The translations under genes and the position numbers were made by a program. Below, piece after piece: positions 9,082-16,888 of a DNA stretch of 64,000 nucleotides; within the stretch, counting starts at the first letter, position 1; every line of letters starts with the position of its first letter. The DNA lies in the NCBI RefSeq assembly GCF_027563465.1, contig NZ_JAPFQA010000007.1, forward strand, positions 287,836 through 351,835, written 5' to 3'. This DNA is from Mesorhizobium qingshengii. Lineage in GTDB: Bacteria; Pseudomonadota; Alphaproteobacteria; Rhizobiales; Rhizobiaceae. The notes below the pieces were generated by a model, which was not told the DNA's origin, searched no databases, and saw nothing but the letters and a program-made list of their open reading frames with translations.

Positions 9082-10727
9082 AGACCGGCGGACAGCTGAT
9101 CGTCGACGCACTCGAAGCCAATGGCAGCGACCGTATCTATTGCGTGCCCGGAGAATCCTACCTCGCGGTGCTCGACGCGCTGCACGACTCACCGATCCGC
9201 ACCATCGTCTGCCGCCAGGAAGGCGGTGCGGCGATGATGGCCGACTGTCATGGCCGCCTGACCGGCAAGCCCGGCATCTGCTTCGTCACGCGCGGCCCCG
9301 GCGCGACCAACGCGTCGGCCGGCATCCACATCGCCATGCAGGATTCGATTCCGGTCATCCTGTTCATCGGCCAGGTTGCCAGCCACGCCAAGGAGCGCGA
9401 AGCCTTCCAGGAGGTCGACTACAAGCGCTTTTTCGGCGACATCGCGAAATGGGTGGTCGAGATCGACGACGCCTCGCGTATCCCTGAATTCGTCACCCGC
9501 GCCTTCGCGGTGGCGACATCGGGCCGTCCCGGTCCCGTGGTCATCTCGCTGCCAGAAGACATGCTGACCAGTGTCGTCGAAGCGCCCGCTGCCCTGCCGC
9601 ACACGCCGGTCGAAACACGGCCGGGCGAAGCTGAACTCGATGCGCTGGAAAAGCTGCTCGGCAAGGCCAAGCGGCCTTTCGTCATCCTTGGCGGCACGCG
9701 CTGGGACGCCGAGGCCGTGGCACGGATGCGAACGATTGCCGAGGCGTGGTCCCTGCCCGTCGGCTGTTCCTTCCGCCGCCAGATGCTGTTCGACCATCTG
9801 CATCCGAATTATGCCGGCGATGTCGGCATCGGCATCAATCCGAAACTGGCGACGGCGATCAAGCAGGCCGATCTCGTGCTGCTCATCGGTGGCCGCATGG
9901 GCGAGATGCCGTCCTCCGACTACACGCTCCTGAAGAGCCCCTACCCCGACCAGGCGCTGGTCCATATCCATGCCGACGCCGGCGAGCTCGGCCGTGTCTA
10001 TCGGCCGGCACTGGCGATCAACGCCTCGCCCGCCGCTTTCGTCGAAGCCTTCGCCAGGCGCAAGCCGGCCTCGGCACCCGTCTGGGCGGCCGAGACGCCA
10101 AGGCTGCATGCCGCCTATCTCGACTGGTCGACGCCGCCGGAAAGCGGTCCAGGTTCAGTCCAGATGGGGCCGATCATGAACTATCTGGAAAAGATGCTGC
10201 CCGACGACGCCATCCTCACCAATGGCGCCGGCAACTACGCCACCTGGGTCCATCGTTTCCATCGCTTCCGCCGCTTCGCCACCCAAGGAGCGCCGACCTC
10301 GGGCTCGATGGGCTATGGCACCCCTGCCGCGGTCGCCGCGAAAGGACTGTTTCCGGACCGGACCGTGGTCGCCTTCGCCGGCGACGGTTGCTTCCTGATG
10401 AACGGGCAGGAATTCGCCACCGCCGTGCAATATGACCTGCCGATCATCGTTGTCGTCGTCAACAACGGCATCTACGGCACTATCCGCATGCACCAGGAGC
10501 GCGAGTATCCCGGCCGCGTCGTCGCCACCGATCTCAAGAACCCCGACTTCGCGGCCTTGGCCCGCGCCTATGGCGGCCATGGCGAAACGGTCGAGAAGAC
10601 GGCGGACTTCGCTCCGGCCTTCGAGCGCGCCCGCGCCAGTGGCAAGCCTGCGATCGTCGAGATCAGGCTCGACCCGGAGGCGATCACGCCAACCCGGACG
10701 ATGACGCAGATTCGCGACAAAGCGTAA
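9078..10727 (+). CDS. Thiamine-diphosphate-dependent enzyme, acetolactate synthase-like
   Basis: This 549-residue protein has the three-domain layout of the POX/ALS family: N-terminal PYR domain, central domain and C-terminal PP domain. The activating Glu is in CRQEGGAAMMA (about residue 45). The ThDP-Mg motif is GDGCFLMNGQEF through VNNGIYGT near residues 435-470. No ACT-domain regulatory subunit lies nearby, which argues against IlvB of branched-chain synthesis. Relatives include oxalyl-CoA decarboxylase, 2-hydroxyacyl-CoA lyase and glyoxylate carboligase; the 4-bp overlap with a CoA-transferase makes an acyl-CoA substrate plausible (inference). Cytoplasmic. A hairpin terminator follows immediately. 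Confidence 0.88.
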   Translation: MKTGGQLIVDALEANGSDRIYCVPGESYLAVLDALHDSPIRTIVCRQEGGAAMMADCHGRLTGKPGICFVTRGPGATNASAGIHIAMQDSIPVILFIGQVASHAKEREAFQEVDYKRFFGDIAKWVVEIDDASRIPEFVTRAFAVATSGRPGPVVISLPEDMLTSVVEAPAALPHTPVETRPGEAELDALEKLLGKAKRPFVILGGTRWDAEAVARMRTIAEAWSLPVGCSFRRQMLFDHLHPNYAGDVGIGINPKLATAIKQADLVLLIGGRMGEMPSSDYTLLKSPYPDQALVHIHADAGELGRVYRPALAINASPAAFVEAFARRKPASAPVWAAETPRLHAAYLDWSTPPESGPGSVQMGPIMNYLEKMLPDDAILTNGAGNYATWVHRFHRFRRFATQGAPTSGSMGYGTPAAVAAKGLFPDRTVVAFAGDGCFLMNGQEFATAVQYDLPIIVVVVNNGIYGTIRMHQEREYPGRVVATDLKNPDFAALARAYGGHGETVEKTADFAPAFERARASGKPAIVEIRLDPEAITPTRTMTQIRDKA

Positions 10728-10731
10728 GAAA

Positions 10732-10753
10732 AAGGGGCGGTTGCCCGCCCCTT
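10732..10753. terminator. Bidirectional hairpin terminator
   Basis: AAGGGGCGG (10732-10740) pairs perfectly with CCGCCCCTT (10745-10753) over a 4-base loop. It lies between the convergent ThDP-enzyme and CHRD genes. Read on the minus strand the stem is followed by TTTTT, so it is an intrinsic terminator for the CHRD gene and probably also serves the plus-strand operon. Confidence 0.8.
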
Positions 10754-10767
10754 GCGTTGTGGCTTCC

Positions 10768-11208
10768 CTACATCGCCTTTTCGATCTGGCCGCGGATCTC
10801 GCCGTCCTTGTTGGCGGCGGTGTGAACGTTGACGTAATATTTGCCGGCCTCCAGGTCAGCCGCCTGCGCATCGGTCAAGACAGCCGAACCCTTGATCGGG
10901 CTCTTGATCTTCTTGAACGGGATTACCGGTCCGGCGTTCTCACCCACCGCCGCCGGGCCGTGAATGTGCCCAGCCACCGCCGGCCCGCTTAGACCGGAAT
11001 ATTTGACGTTCCAGCTGAGCTTCTTCTTGGCGGTGTCGAACGTGAATGTGGCTGTTCCCTTGCCTTTCGTGGTGACGGGCGGGTTTTGCTGGCTCCCGTC
11101 GAGCGTCGCCTTGAATTTTTCCATGTCGGCCAAGGCCGGCGAGGCAAGGAAGATGGCAGCAGAGACGGCAAGTGCCGAAACGATCGGCGAAAAGGAATGC
11201 ATGCGCAT
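10768..11208 (-). CDS. Secreted CHRD-domain protein
   Basis: From the ATG at 11206-11208 (GGAGG about 9 bases upstream) the product has 146 residues. It starts with a signal peptide (MRMHSFSPIVSALAVSAAIFLASPALA) and then a single CHRD domain of about 120 residues. Diagnostic positions are KATLDGSQQNPPV, the AGHIHGPA motif and the C-terminal YYVNVHT..NKDGEIRGQ. CHRD domains occur in animal Chordin and in many bacterial secreted proteins; the His-rich motif is often thought to bind metal, but no activity is established. An in-frame upstream start would add 34 residues before the signal peptide and is unlikely. Confidence 0.88.
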   Translation of the reverse strand: MRMHSFSPIVSALAVSAAIFLASPALADMEKFKATLDGSQQNPPVTTKGKGTATFTFDTAKKKLSWNVKYSGLSGPAVAGHIHGPAAVGENAGPVIPFKKIKSPIKGSAVLTDAQAADLEAGKYYVNVHTAANKDGEIRGQIEKAM

Positions 11209-11399
11209 TTTAGAAACCTCCGTTGGATGTGACACCCTTGCGGCCCCCCAGCCGCAAGGATGTATCAGCACAACGGGCGGCTGGCCAAAAGTATCCGTGG
11301 GCGCACGCATATGTGATGACCAATGGAATAAAGAGACGGTCGCCCGCCTCTCCCGAGATCATCCATCAACGCCTCGACTTGACTAGCGAAAGGCCGTGG

Positions 11400-12683
11400 T
11401 CAGACGGCGGCCAGCGCCTGCGTGAGATCAGCGATCAGGTCGTCGGGGTGTTCGACGCCGATGGACAGCCTGACCGTGGTCTCAAGCACGCCGATGCGCT
11501 GGCGCACGTCGAAGGGAATGCCCGAATGGGTCATGGCCGCCGGGTGACTGGCCAGCGATTCCGTTCCGCCGAGGCTCACCGCCAGCTTGAAGATCTGCAA
11601 TCCGTTGAGAAAGGCGAAAGCCGCCTTCTGCCCGCCCCTGATATCGAAAGAGAATGTCGAGCCGGCGCCGCTGCATTGCATCCGGTAAACGCGACCCGCC
11701 GGTGTATCCGCGCCCAGGAACGGCAGATAATGCACCTTCTCGACCTTGGCATGATCGCGCAGGAATTCGGCGACGAGGCGCGCATTGTCGTTGGCCCGCT
11801 CCATGCGGATCGACAACGTCTCCAGCGAGCGGCCGAGCATCCAGCAGGAATGCGGGTCGAGTTGCGTCCCGATCGCGCCGCGCAGCGCCTTGATCGGCTT
11901 GGTGACCGCCTTGCTTCCCATGGCGGCGCCGGCGATCAGGTCGGAATGACCGCCGACATATTTGGTCAGCGAATAGACGGAGACATCGGCGCCGTGCTCG
12001 ATGGGCCGCTGGAATACCGGGCCGAGCAGCGTGTTGTCGCAGACGACAATCGGCGTCGAACCTTGGCCCGCGCCGATCTCGTCGGCGATCCTGCGCATCA
12101 GCGCGATATCGACCAGGCTGTTGGTCGGATTTGACGGCGTCTCGATCAGGATGACCGAAACGCGGCCCTTCGCGATGGCGGCGTCGGCGGCCGCGCGCAC
12201 CGCCGTCTCATCGACACCGTCCGCGAAGCCGGCAGCGCCGATGCCGAAGCCGGAAAGCGTGCGCGTCAAAAGCGTCTCGGTGCCGCCATAAAGCGGCTGC
12301 GAATGCAGGATGACGTCGCCCGGGCGAGCATAGGCGAGCAGCGTCGTCGCGATCGCCGACATGCCGGATGAAAACAGGATGCAGGCATCCGTCCCCTCGT
12401 AGATCGCCAGCCGGTCCTCGACGATCTCGCTGTTGGGATGGTTGAAGCGCGAATAGACCAGACCGGAGGCGGTGCCAGTTGGAGGCTCCTTGCGGCCGGA
12501 CGTGTAGTCGAAGAAGTCGCGTCCCTCTTCGGCCGATTTGAACACGAAGGTCGAGGTCAGGAACACCGGCGGCTTGACCGCGCCCTCCGAAAGCTGCGGA
12601 TCGAAGCCATAGCTCAGCATCAGCGTCTCCGGATGGAGCTTGTGGTTGCCGATATGGGTTTTCGACGGGCGTGGCGCGGTCAT
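11400..12683 (-). CDS. Cystathionine gamma-synthase family PLP-dependent enzyme
   Basis: This 427-residue fold-type I enzyme of Cys/Met metabolism has SSGMSAIATTLLAY (phosphate-binding loop, residue about 110) and VSVYSLTKYVGGHSDL, in which the Lys binds PLP. Family reactions include gamma-synthase, beta/gamma-lyase and O-acylhomoserine sulfhydrylase chemistry. The position that carries the reactive Cys in methionine gamma-lyase (LYGC) reads LYGG here, so a simple MdeA assignment is not supported. The gene is divergent from an Lrp/AsnC regulator starting 122 bp away, a common arrangement for amino-acid catabolic genes under local control. AGGCAGGA precedes the ATG. The precise substrate cannot be read from sequence. 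Confidence 0.88.
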   Translation of the reverse strand: MTAPRPSKTHIGNHKLHPETLMLSYGFDPQLSEGAVKPPVFLTSTFVFKSAEEGRDFFDYTSGRKEPPTGTASGLVYSRFNHPNSEIVEDRLAIYEGTDACILFSSGMSAIATTLLAYARPGDVILHSQPLYGGTETLLTRTLSGFGIGAAGFADGVDETAVRAAADAAIAKGRVSVILIETPSNPTNSLVDIALMRRIADEIGAGQGSTPIVVCDNTLLGPVFQRPIEHGADVSVYSLTKYVGGHSDLIAGAAMGSKAVTKPIKALRGAIGTQLDPHSCWMLGRSLETLSIRMERANDNARLVAEFLRDHAKVEKVHYLPFLGADTPAGRVYRMQCSGAGSTFSFDIRGGQKAAFAFLNGLQIFKLAVSLGGTESLASHPAAMTHSGIPFDVRQRIGVLETTVRLSIGVEHPDDLIADLTQALAAV

Positions 12684-12804
12684 GGTTTTCCTGCCTTTCG
12701 AGGAGTGTCGCGTGGCAATTTATGCGATCCCGATCAGCCAGTCCTTGCTATTCTTGGGCTCGCATGGCTGCATTCTCGCAACAAATTGCCTGGAGAGACC
12801 GAAA

Positions 12805-13263
12805 GTGCAGCAGAAGATAGCCGACGATTTCGACCGCAAGATCCTGCGTGAACTGCAGGCCGACGCCCGCATCACCAACAACGAGCTTGCCGAGCGCATC
12901 GGCCTGTCGCCGTCGCCCTGCCTGAGGCGCGTGCGGCGGCTGGAGGAGACGGGCGTGATCAGGGGCTACACCACGCTGGTCGATCCGGCCGCCTTCGGCT
13001 GGAGCATGGTCGCCATCGCCACCATCCGGCTCGGTCGCCAGAACGAGGACGAGATCGTCATGTTCGAGGACGCGATCCGCGGCTGGGAAGAAGTGCTGGA
13101 ATGCCACCTCGTCACCGGTTCGCGCGACTATGTGCTGAAAGTGGTGACAGGCAGCCTCGAACAATACGAGCGCTTCATCAAGGAAAAGATCGCGCGCCTG
13201 AAATGCGTCGCCTCGATCGAAACCAGCTTCGTCATGAACACCATAAAGGAACGGCGCCTCTGA
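12805..13263 (+). CDS. Lrp/AsnC family transcriptional regulator
   Basis: The likely start is a GTG at 12805-12807 with GGAGAG 8 bases upstream, giving 152 residues, the normal size for this family. An ATG further upstream at 12640 would overlap the divergent gene. The N-terminal winged HTH is clear (DFDRKILRELQADARITNNELAERIG, then LSPSPCLRRVRRLEETGVIRGY), followed by the RAM ligand-binding domain (about residues 65-145) with VTGSRDYVLKV. Members bind an amino acid and form octamers or dimers. The divergent neighbour, a Cys/Met PLP enzyme, is its likely target. The stop codon lies within a perfect inverted repeat. Confidence 0.9.
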   Translation: MQQKIADDFDRKILRELQADARITNNELAERIGLSPSPCLRRVRRLEETGVIRGYTTLVDPAAFGWSMVAIATIRLGRQNEDEIVMFEDAIRGWEEVLECHLVTGSRDYVLKVVTGSLEQYERFIKEKIARLKCVASIETSFVMNTIKERRL

Positions 13264-13285
13264 CACTTGGCCAGAGGCGCCGTTC
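13249..13285. terminator. Perfect 14-bp inverted repeat, putative bidirectional terminator
   Basis: GAACGGCGCCTCTG at 13249-13262 is matched exactly by CAGAGGCGCCGTTC at 13272-13285, with a 9-base loop. The left arm is the end of the Lrp coding sequence and includes the first two bases of its TGA stop. It lies between convergent genes (lrp-like and the ABC binding protein). No T-tract is present, so it would be a non-classical terminator or transcript-end stabiliser. Confidence 0.6.
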
Positions 13286-13312
13286 TCAAGATCGAGATGT
13301 TGCCTGTCAGGC

Positions 13313-14284
13313 TTACTTGACTGCCTTGTCGGTGATGGCGGTGGTATAAGCGCCCTTCGGCTCCTTGGTGATGATCTTCTGGTCGAGCAACGCCTTGGCG
13401 GTGCGCTCGTAGGTCACCGGGTCGAGCTTGCCGTCGGCATTGTCGATCAGCTTGGCGACTTCGCTCATCATGCGCTTCTGATGGTTCTCGTCCTGGCCGC
13501 CACCGTCCATGACGATGCCTGCTGCCTCGTCATTGTTGTCGATGGCGTATTTCCAGCCCTTCATCGAGGCACGTACGAAACGCACCATCTTGTCCTCGAA
13601 GGCCGGATCCTTGAGCTTGTCTTCCGACGCATAGAGCCCGTCCTCGAGCAGGTCGTTGCCCATCGCCGAATAGTTGAACACGGTCAGCTGTTCCGGCTTG
13701 TAGCCGGCATCGATCAGCTGCCAGTACTCGTTGTAGGTCATGACCGAGATGCAATCCGCCTGCTTCTGGATCAGCGGCTGCACGTCGAAGCTCTGCTTGA
13801 GAACGGTGACGCCATCCGGGCCGCCATCGGTCTTGAGGCCAAGCTTGTTCATCCAGGCGTAGAACGGATATTCGTTGCCGAAGAACCAGACACCGAGTGT
13901 GTGGCCCTTGAAGTCGGCTTCGGTCTTGATCGGGCCGTCCTTCGGGCAGACCAGCTCCATGCCGGCCTTCTTGAACGGCTGGGCGATGTTGACCAGCGGC
14001 ACGCCCTTTTCGCGCGCGGCCAGCGCGCCGCCCATCCAGTCGACGATGACATCGGCGCCGCCGCCGGCGATCACCTGCTCGGGCGCGATATCGGGGCCGC
14101 CCGGCTTGATGTCGACGTCGAGACCCTCGGCCTCATAGAAACCCTTGGCCTTGGCGACGTAGTAGCCGGCAAACTGGGCCTGCGTGACCCATTTCAGCTG
14201 CAACGTCACCTTGTCGGCGGCCATCGCCTGGAACGCGGCAAGCGACATCGCGCCGGCCAGAACAGGAATAACAAGTCTTTTCAT
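13313..14284 (-). CDS. ABC transporter substrate-binding protein, NMT1/SsuA type
   Basis: From the ATG at 14282-14284 (AGAGGG upstream) the product has 323 residues with a signal peptide ending near AFQAMA (residue about 22). The mature protein begins ADKVTLQLKWVTQAQFAGYY, typical of the NMT1/THI5-like and SsuA-like periplasmic binding proteins that bind pyrimidines, sulfonates, nitrate or riboflavin precursors. The GGGADVIVDWMGG and WFFGNEYPF segments fit the pyrimidine-precursor branch (ThiY/RibY-like). It is the last gene of an ATPase-permease-permease-binding-protein operon next to pyrimidine catabolic genes, so a pyrimidine or hydantoin-like ligand is the best guess (inference from context). 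Confidence 0.88.
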   Translation of the reverse strand: MKRLVIPVLAGAMSLAAFQAMAADKVTLQLKWVTQAQFAGYYVAKAKGFYEAEGLDVDIKPGGPDIAPEQVIAGGGADVIVDWMGGALAAREKGVPLVNIAQPFKKAGMELVCPKDGPIKTEADFKGHTLGVWFFGNEYPFYAWMNKLGLKTDGGPDGVTVLKQSFDVQPLIQKQADCISVMTYNEYWQLIDAGYKPEQLTVFNYSAMGNDLLEDGLYASEDKLKDPAFEDKMVRFVRASMKGWKYAIDNNDEAAGIVMDGGGQDENHQKRMMSEVAKLIDNADGKLDPVTYERTAKALLDQKIITKEPKGAYTTAITDKAVK

Positions 14285-14325
14285 GTTTTTACCCTCTGAA
14301 GTTAGCACCCTTAAACCCACCGCCC

Positions 14326-15480
14326 CTATCCACCACGGACAGAGGGATGCCAAAACGTGACGGCTCTTTCGACGAGAGCGACCACGCCATAAAAGACCGA
14401 ACCCGCAAGTGCTGCAACTGCGATTTCGGCCCAGACCATGTCGATGTTCATCCGCCCGACCTCGGTCGAGATGCGGAAGCCCATGCCGACGACAGGCGTG
14501 CCGAAGAACTCGGCGACGATGGCGCCGATCAGCGCCAGCGTCGAGTTGATCTTCAGCGCGTTGAAGATGAAAGGGGCGGCGGCCGGCAGCCTGAGCTTCA
14601 GCAGCGTCTGCCAGTAGCCCGACGCATAGGTGCGCATCAGGTCGCGCTCCATATGGCCGGAAGCGGCAAGCCCGGCGACCGTGTTCACCAGCATCGGGAA
14701 GAAGGTCATGATGATGACCACCGCCGCCTTGGACTGCCAGTCGAAGCCGAACCACATGACCATGATGGGCGCCACGCCGATGATCGGCAGCGCCGAGACC
14801 ATGTTGCCGATCGGCAAAAGCCCCCGCCGCAGGAACGGCACGCGGTCGGCGAGCACGGCTGTGATGAAGCCGGCGCCGCTGCCGACGATGTAGCCGAAGA
14901 TCACAGCCTTGAAGATGGTCTGCCGGACATCGGCGCCGAGCACCGGCAGCGAACTGGCGATGCGCGCGCCGATGGCGCTTGGCGGCGGCAACAGGATGAA
15001 GGGGATGCCAGCGCCGCGCGTCATCGCTTCCCAGAGGATCAGGATCCAGGCGCCGAAGATGGTCGGGATGACCAGGCGCAGCGCGCTCCGGGCCCAGCTC
15101 GCCATCGGCCGAAGCCCCGACAGCACGGCCACGCAGCGCCAGCCAAGCAGCCAGGCAGCCGTAAGCAGCAGGAAATACGGTGCCCGCGCCAGACCTTCGA
15201 AGCCGGTGATGCCACCAATCAGCAGCCAGGCTACCAGATGCGCGCCGATGAAAAGCACGACAGCTTCGACGACGGACGGTATTCTGGCCATCGAGATCAA
15301 GGCCGCGAGAAGCAGTGCGCCGAAGATCAGCCAGTTCGTCGCCGCATAAGGATATATCAACGTCCCCGCGGGCTGCGCCAGCGGATCCACCTTTGGCGCC
15401 GCGATCGCGCCAAGCGCTAGTCCGGCCACGCACAGCACGATTGCCAACACCGCTTGCCAGGAGGGTTTCAACCAGCTCAT
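14326..15480 (-). CDS. ABC transporter permease with extended N-terminus
   Basis: Starts at the ATG 15478-15480, which overlaps the stop of the preceding permease by 4 bp. The 384-residue product has a BPD_transp_1 domain in its C-terminal 250 residues, with the coupling loop around RTYASGYWQTLLKLRLPAAAPF (EAA-type). The first about 130 residues add three or more hydrophobic segments that ordinary SsuC-type permeases (about 260 residues) lack. It probably pairs with the neighbouring permease as a heterodimer in the inner membrane. Candidate starts further upstream would overlap the first permease heavily and are rejected. Confidence 0.87.
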   Translation of the reverse strand: MSWLKPSWQAVLAIVLCVAGLALGAIAAPKVDPLAQPAGTLIYPYAATNWLIFGALLLAALISMARIPSVVEAVVLFIGAHLVAWLLIGGITGFEGLARAPYFLLLTAAWLLGWRCVAVLSGLRPMASWARSALRLVIPTIFGAWILILWEAMTRGAGIPFILLPPPSAIGARIASSLPVLGADVRQTIFKAVIFGYIVGSGAGFITAVLADRVPFLRRGLLPIGNMVSALPIIGVAPIMVMWFGFDWQSKAAVVIIMTFFPMLVNTVAGLAASGHMERDLMRTYASGYWQTLLKLRLPAAAPFIFNALKINSTLALIGAIVAEFFGTPVVGMGFRISTEVGRMNIDMVWAEIAVAALAGSVFYGVVALVERAVTFWHPSVRGG

Positions 15481-16355
15481 GCCGGCCTCCCGCCCATGGC
15501 GCGATCGACGATGCGGCCGGCAATGCCGACCACCATGACCAGAAGTGCCGCCACCACCGAGCCTGCAACCAGAGCCGACCAGATGTCGATGGACTGGCTG
15601 TAATAGGCGCCGGCCAGCAGCTTGGCGCCGATGCCGGCGACCGCGCCGGTCGGCAGTTCGCCGACAATGGCGCCGACGAGGCTCGCCGCCACCGCCACCT
15701 TCATCGAGGTGAACAGGAATGGCACCGAGGCCGGCACGCGCAACTTCCAGAAGGTCTGCGCGCCGCTGGCATTGTAGGTATGCATCAGGTCGAGATGCAT
15801 GATCTCGGGCGAGCGCAGGCCCTTCACCATGCCCACCGTCACCGGGAAGAACGACAGATAGGTCGAGATCATCGCTTTCGGGATCAGGCCGGTGATGCCG
15901 ATCGCCGCCAGCACGACGATGATCATCGGCGCCACCGCCAGGATGGGAATGGTCTGCGAGGCGATGATCCACGGCATCAGGCTGCGGTCGAGCGTCGCAA
16001 CATGCACGATGCCCACTGCAATGATGATGCCCAGCGCCGTGCCGAAAGCAAAGCCGAGCAGCGTCGACGACAGCGTCACCCAGGCGTTGTAGACGAGGCT
16101 GCGGTTCGAGGTGACGCTGCGCAGGAAGGTGTTTTCGAAGAAGTTCACCGCCACCTGGTGAGGCGCCGGCAGCGTCGGCTTCGGCTGCGACAGCGTCTTG
16201 CCGATGAATTCGCTCAAGGCAGGCGTTTCATTGGCGCGACGGTCGAGATCGCGTTGGAACGGCGTGTTGAGAATGACGGCGAAAACGTACCAGAGGACGA
16301 CCACGCCAGCGAGAATCGAGGTAACGGGAATGAGCTTGTCGCGGAAGGAGTCCAT
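15477..16355 (-). CDS. ABC transporter permease, SsuC/TauC/ThiX type
   Basis: The ATG at 16353-16355 gives 292 residues: MDSFRDKLIPVTSILAGVVVLWYVF (first membrane segment), a periplasmic loop of about 60 residues, then the BPD_transp_1 domain with an EAA coupling loop (MHTYNASGAQTFWKLRVPASVPF). An in-frame start 105 bp upstream would translate an intergenic repeat (LRSGHPLPVGERR) and is not credible. The start codon overlaps the stop of a DUF559-type reading frame (TGATG), so the insertion element upstream may be translationally coupled to this gene. Its own stop overlaps the next permease. Confidence 0.87.
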   Translation of the reverse strand: MDSFRDKLIPVTSILAGVVVLWYVFAVILNTPFQRDLDRRANETPALSEFIGKTLSQPKPTLPAPHQVAVNFFENTFLRSVTSNRSLVYNAWVTLSSTLLGFAFGTALGIIIAVGIVHVATLDRSLMPWIIASQTIPILAVAPMIIVVLAAIGITGLIPKAMISTYLSFFPVTVGMVKGLRSPEIMHLDLMHTYNASGAQTFWKLRVPASVPFLFTSMKVAVAASLVGAIVGELPTGAVAGIGAKLLAGAYYSQSIDIWSALVAGSVVAALLVMVVGIAGRIVDRAMGGRPA

Positions 16356-16888
16356 CAGCAGGCCTCGCCGGCGAGGCGCCCTCCTCTCCCCAACGGGGAG
16401 AGGGTGGCCGGAGCGAAGCGGAGGTCGGGTGAGGGGGTAGAAATCTTTCCGTCGAGGCAAGCCAACATCGTATCCAGGACCGCTCGACGTTCGGCCAAAA
16501 CCTCATGGTTCCAGAACTGGAGAACCGAATAACCTTGTCCGTTCAGCCAAGCTGTCCTGGCAGGGTCGGTAGGAGAATCTGTGTGCTGACTGCCATCAAG
16601 TTCGACAATCAGGCCCTTCTCGCGACAAACGAAATCCGCGATGAAAGATCCGAGCGGCACTTGCCTCACAAATTTGTAGCCGTTGAGATGACGTCCTCTC
16701 AGTTCCCCCCAAAGCCGATACTCAGCTTCGGTCTCGTCAAACCCCAGTTTTCGGGCGCGAGCGGTTGCCCCGACATTTCTTTTGGTCGGATCTGTCGGCG
16801 CCGCCCCCTCACCCGACCTCCGCTTCGCTCCGGCCACCCTCTCCCCGTTGGGGAGAGGAGGAACTTCGTCCTTCCATCCCTCAATCAT
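16355..16888 (-). CDS. DUF559 (Vsr/endonuclease-like) protein inside an inverted-repeat element
   Basis: An open frame of about 177 residues from the ATG at 16886-16888 (an alternative ATG lies at 16915). The core, about residues 40-145, matches DUF559: ARKLGFDETEAEYRLWGELR, then FVRQVPLGSFIADFVCREKGLIVELDGSQH and a C-terminal VLQFWNHEVL. The D...E-x-D/G arrangement resembles the PD-(D/E)xK/Vsr-like nuclease fold assigned to this domain. The flanking residues (PLPNGERVAGAKRRSGEG and SPDLRFAPATLSPLGRGG) are encoded by the two 58-bp inverted repeats. The frame starts inside the end of the upstream ATPase gene and stops on the permease start codon, so it is inserted in, and coupled to, the transporter operon. 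Function unproven. Confidence 0.72.
   Translation of the reverse strand: MIEGWKDEVPPLPNGERVAGAKRRSGEGAAPTDPTKRNVGATARARKLGFDETEAEYRLWGELRGRHLNGYKFVRQVPLGSFIADFVCREKGLIVELDGSQHTDSPTDPARTAWLNGQGYSVLQFWNHEVLAERRAVLDTMLACLDGKISTPSPDLRFAPATLSPLGRGGRLAGEAC
16362..16377. repeat. 16-bp perfect palindrome at the left edge of the DUF559 element
   Basis: GCCTCGCC at 16362-16369 is followed directly by its complement GGCGAGGC at 16370-16377. It lies 2 bp outside the 58-bp inverted repeat and just upstream of the permease start codon, inside the tail of the DUF559 reading frame. It may be an insertion target or a leader hairpin. Confidence 0.4.
16380..16861. mobile_element. Putative non-autonomous or nuclease-carrying element with 58-bp perfect terminal inverted repeats
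   Basis: The 58 bases at 16380-16437 recur exactly, in inverted orientation, at 16804-16861, enclosing 366 bp that carry the DUF559 core. Each arm includes its own hairpin (CCTCTCCCC/GGGGAGAGG) and a CCGGAGCGAAGCGG stretch. No target-site duplication is visible at the ends. Similar TCTCCCC/GGGGAGA hairpins occur twice more in this window. The element splits the ABC transporter operon between ATPase and permease genes. Rhizobial intergenic mosaic repeats are the closest known analogue; mobility is inferred. Confidence 0.6.

Noticed and set aside
13313..15667. A 784-residue minus-strand frame joining the ABC binding protein to upstream sequence
   Set aside because: The N-terminal 460 residues are low-complexity shadow of the two permease genes. 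The real binding protein starts at 14284 with its own signal peptide and RBS.
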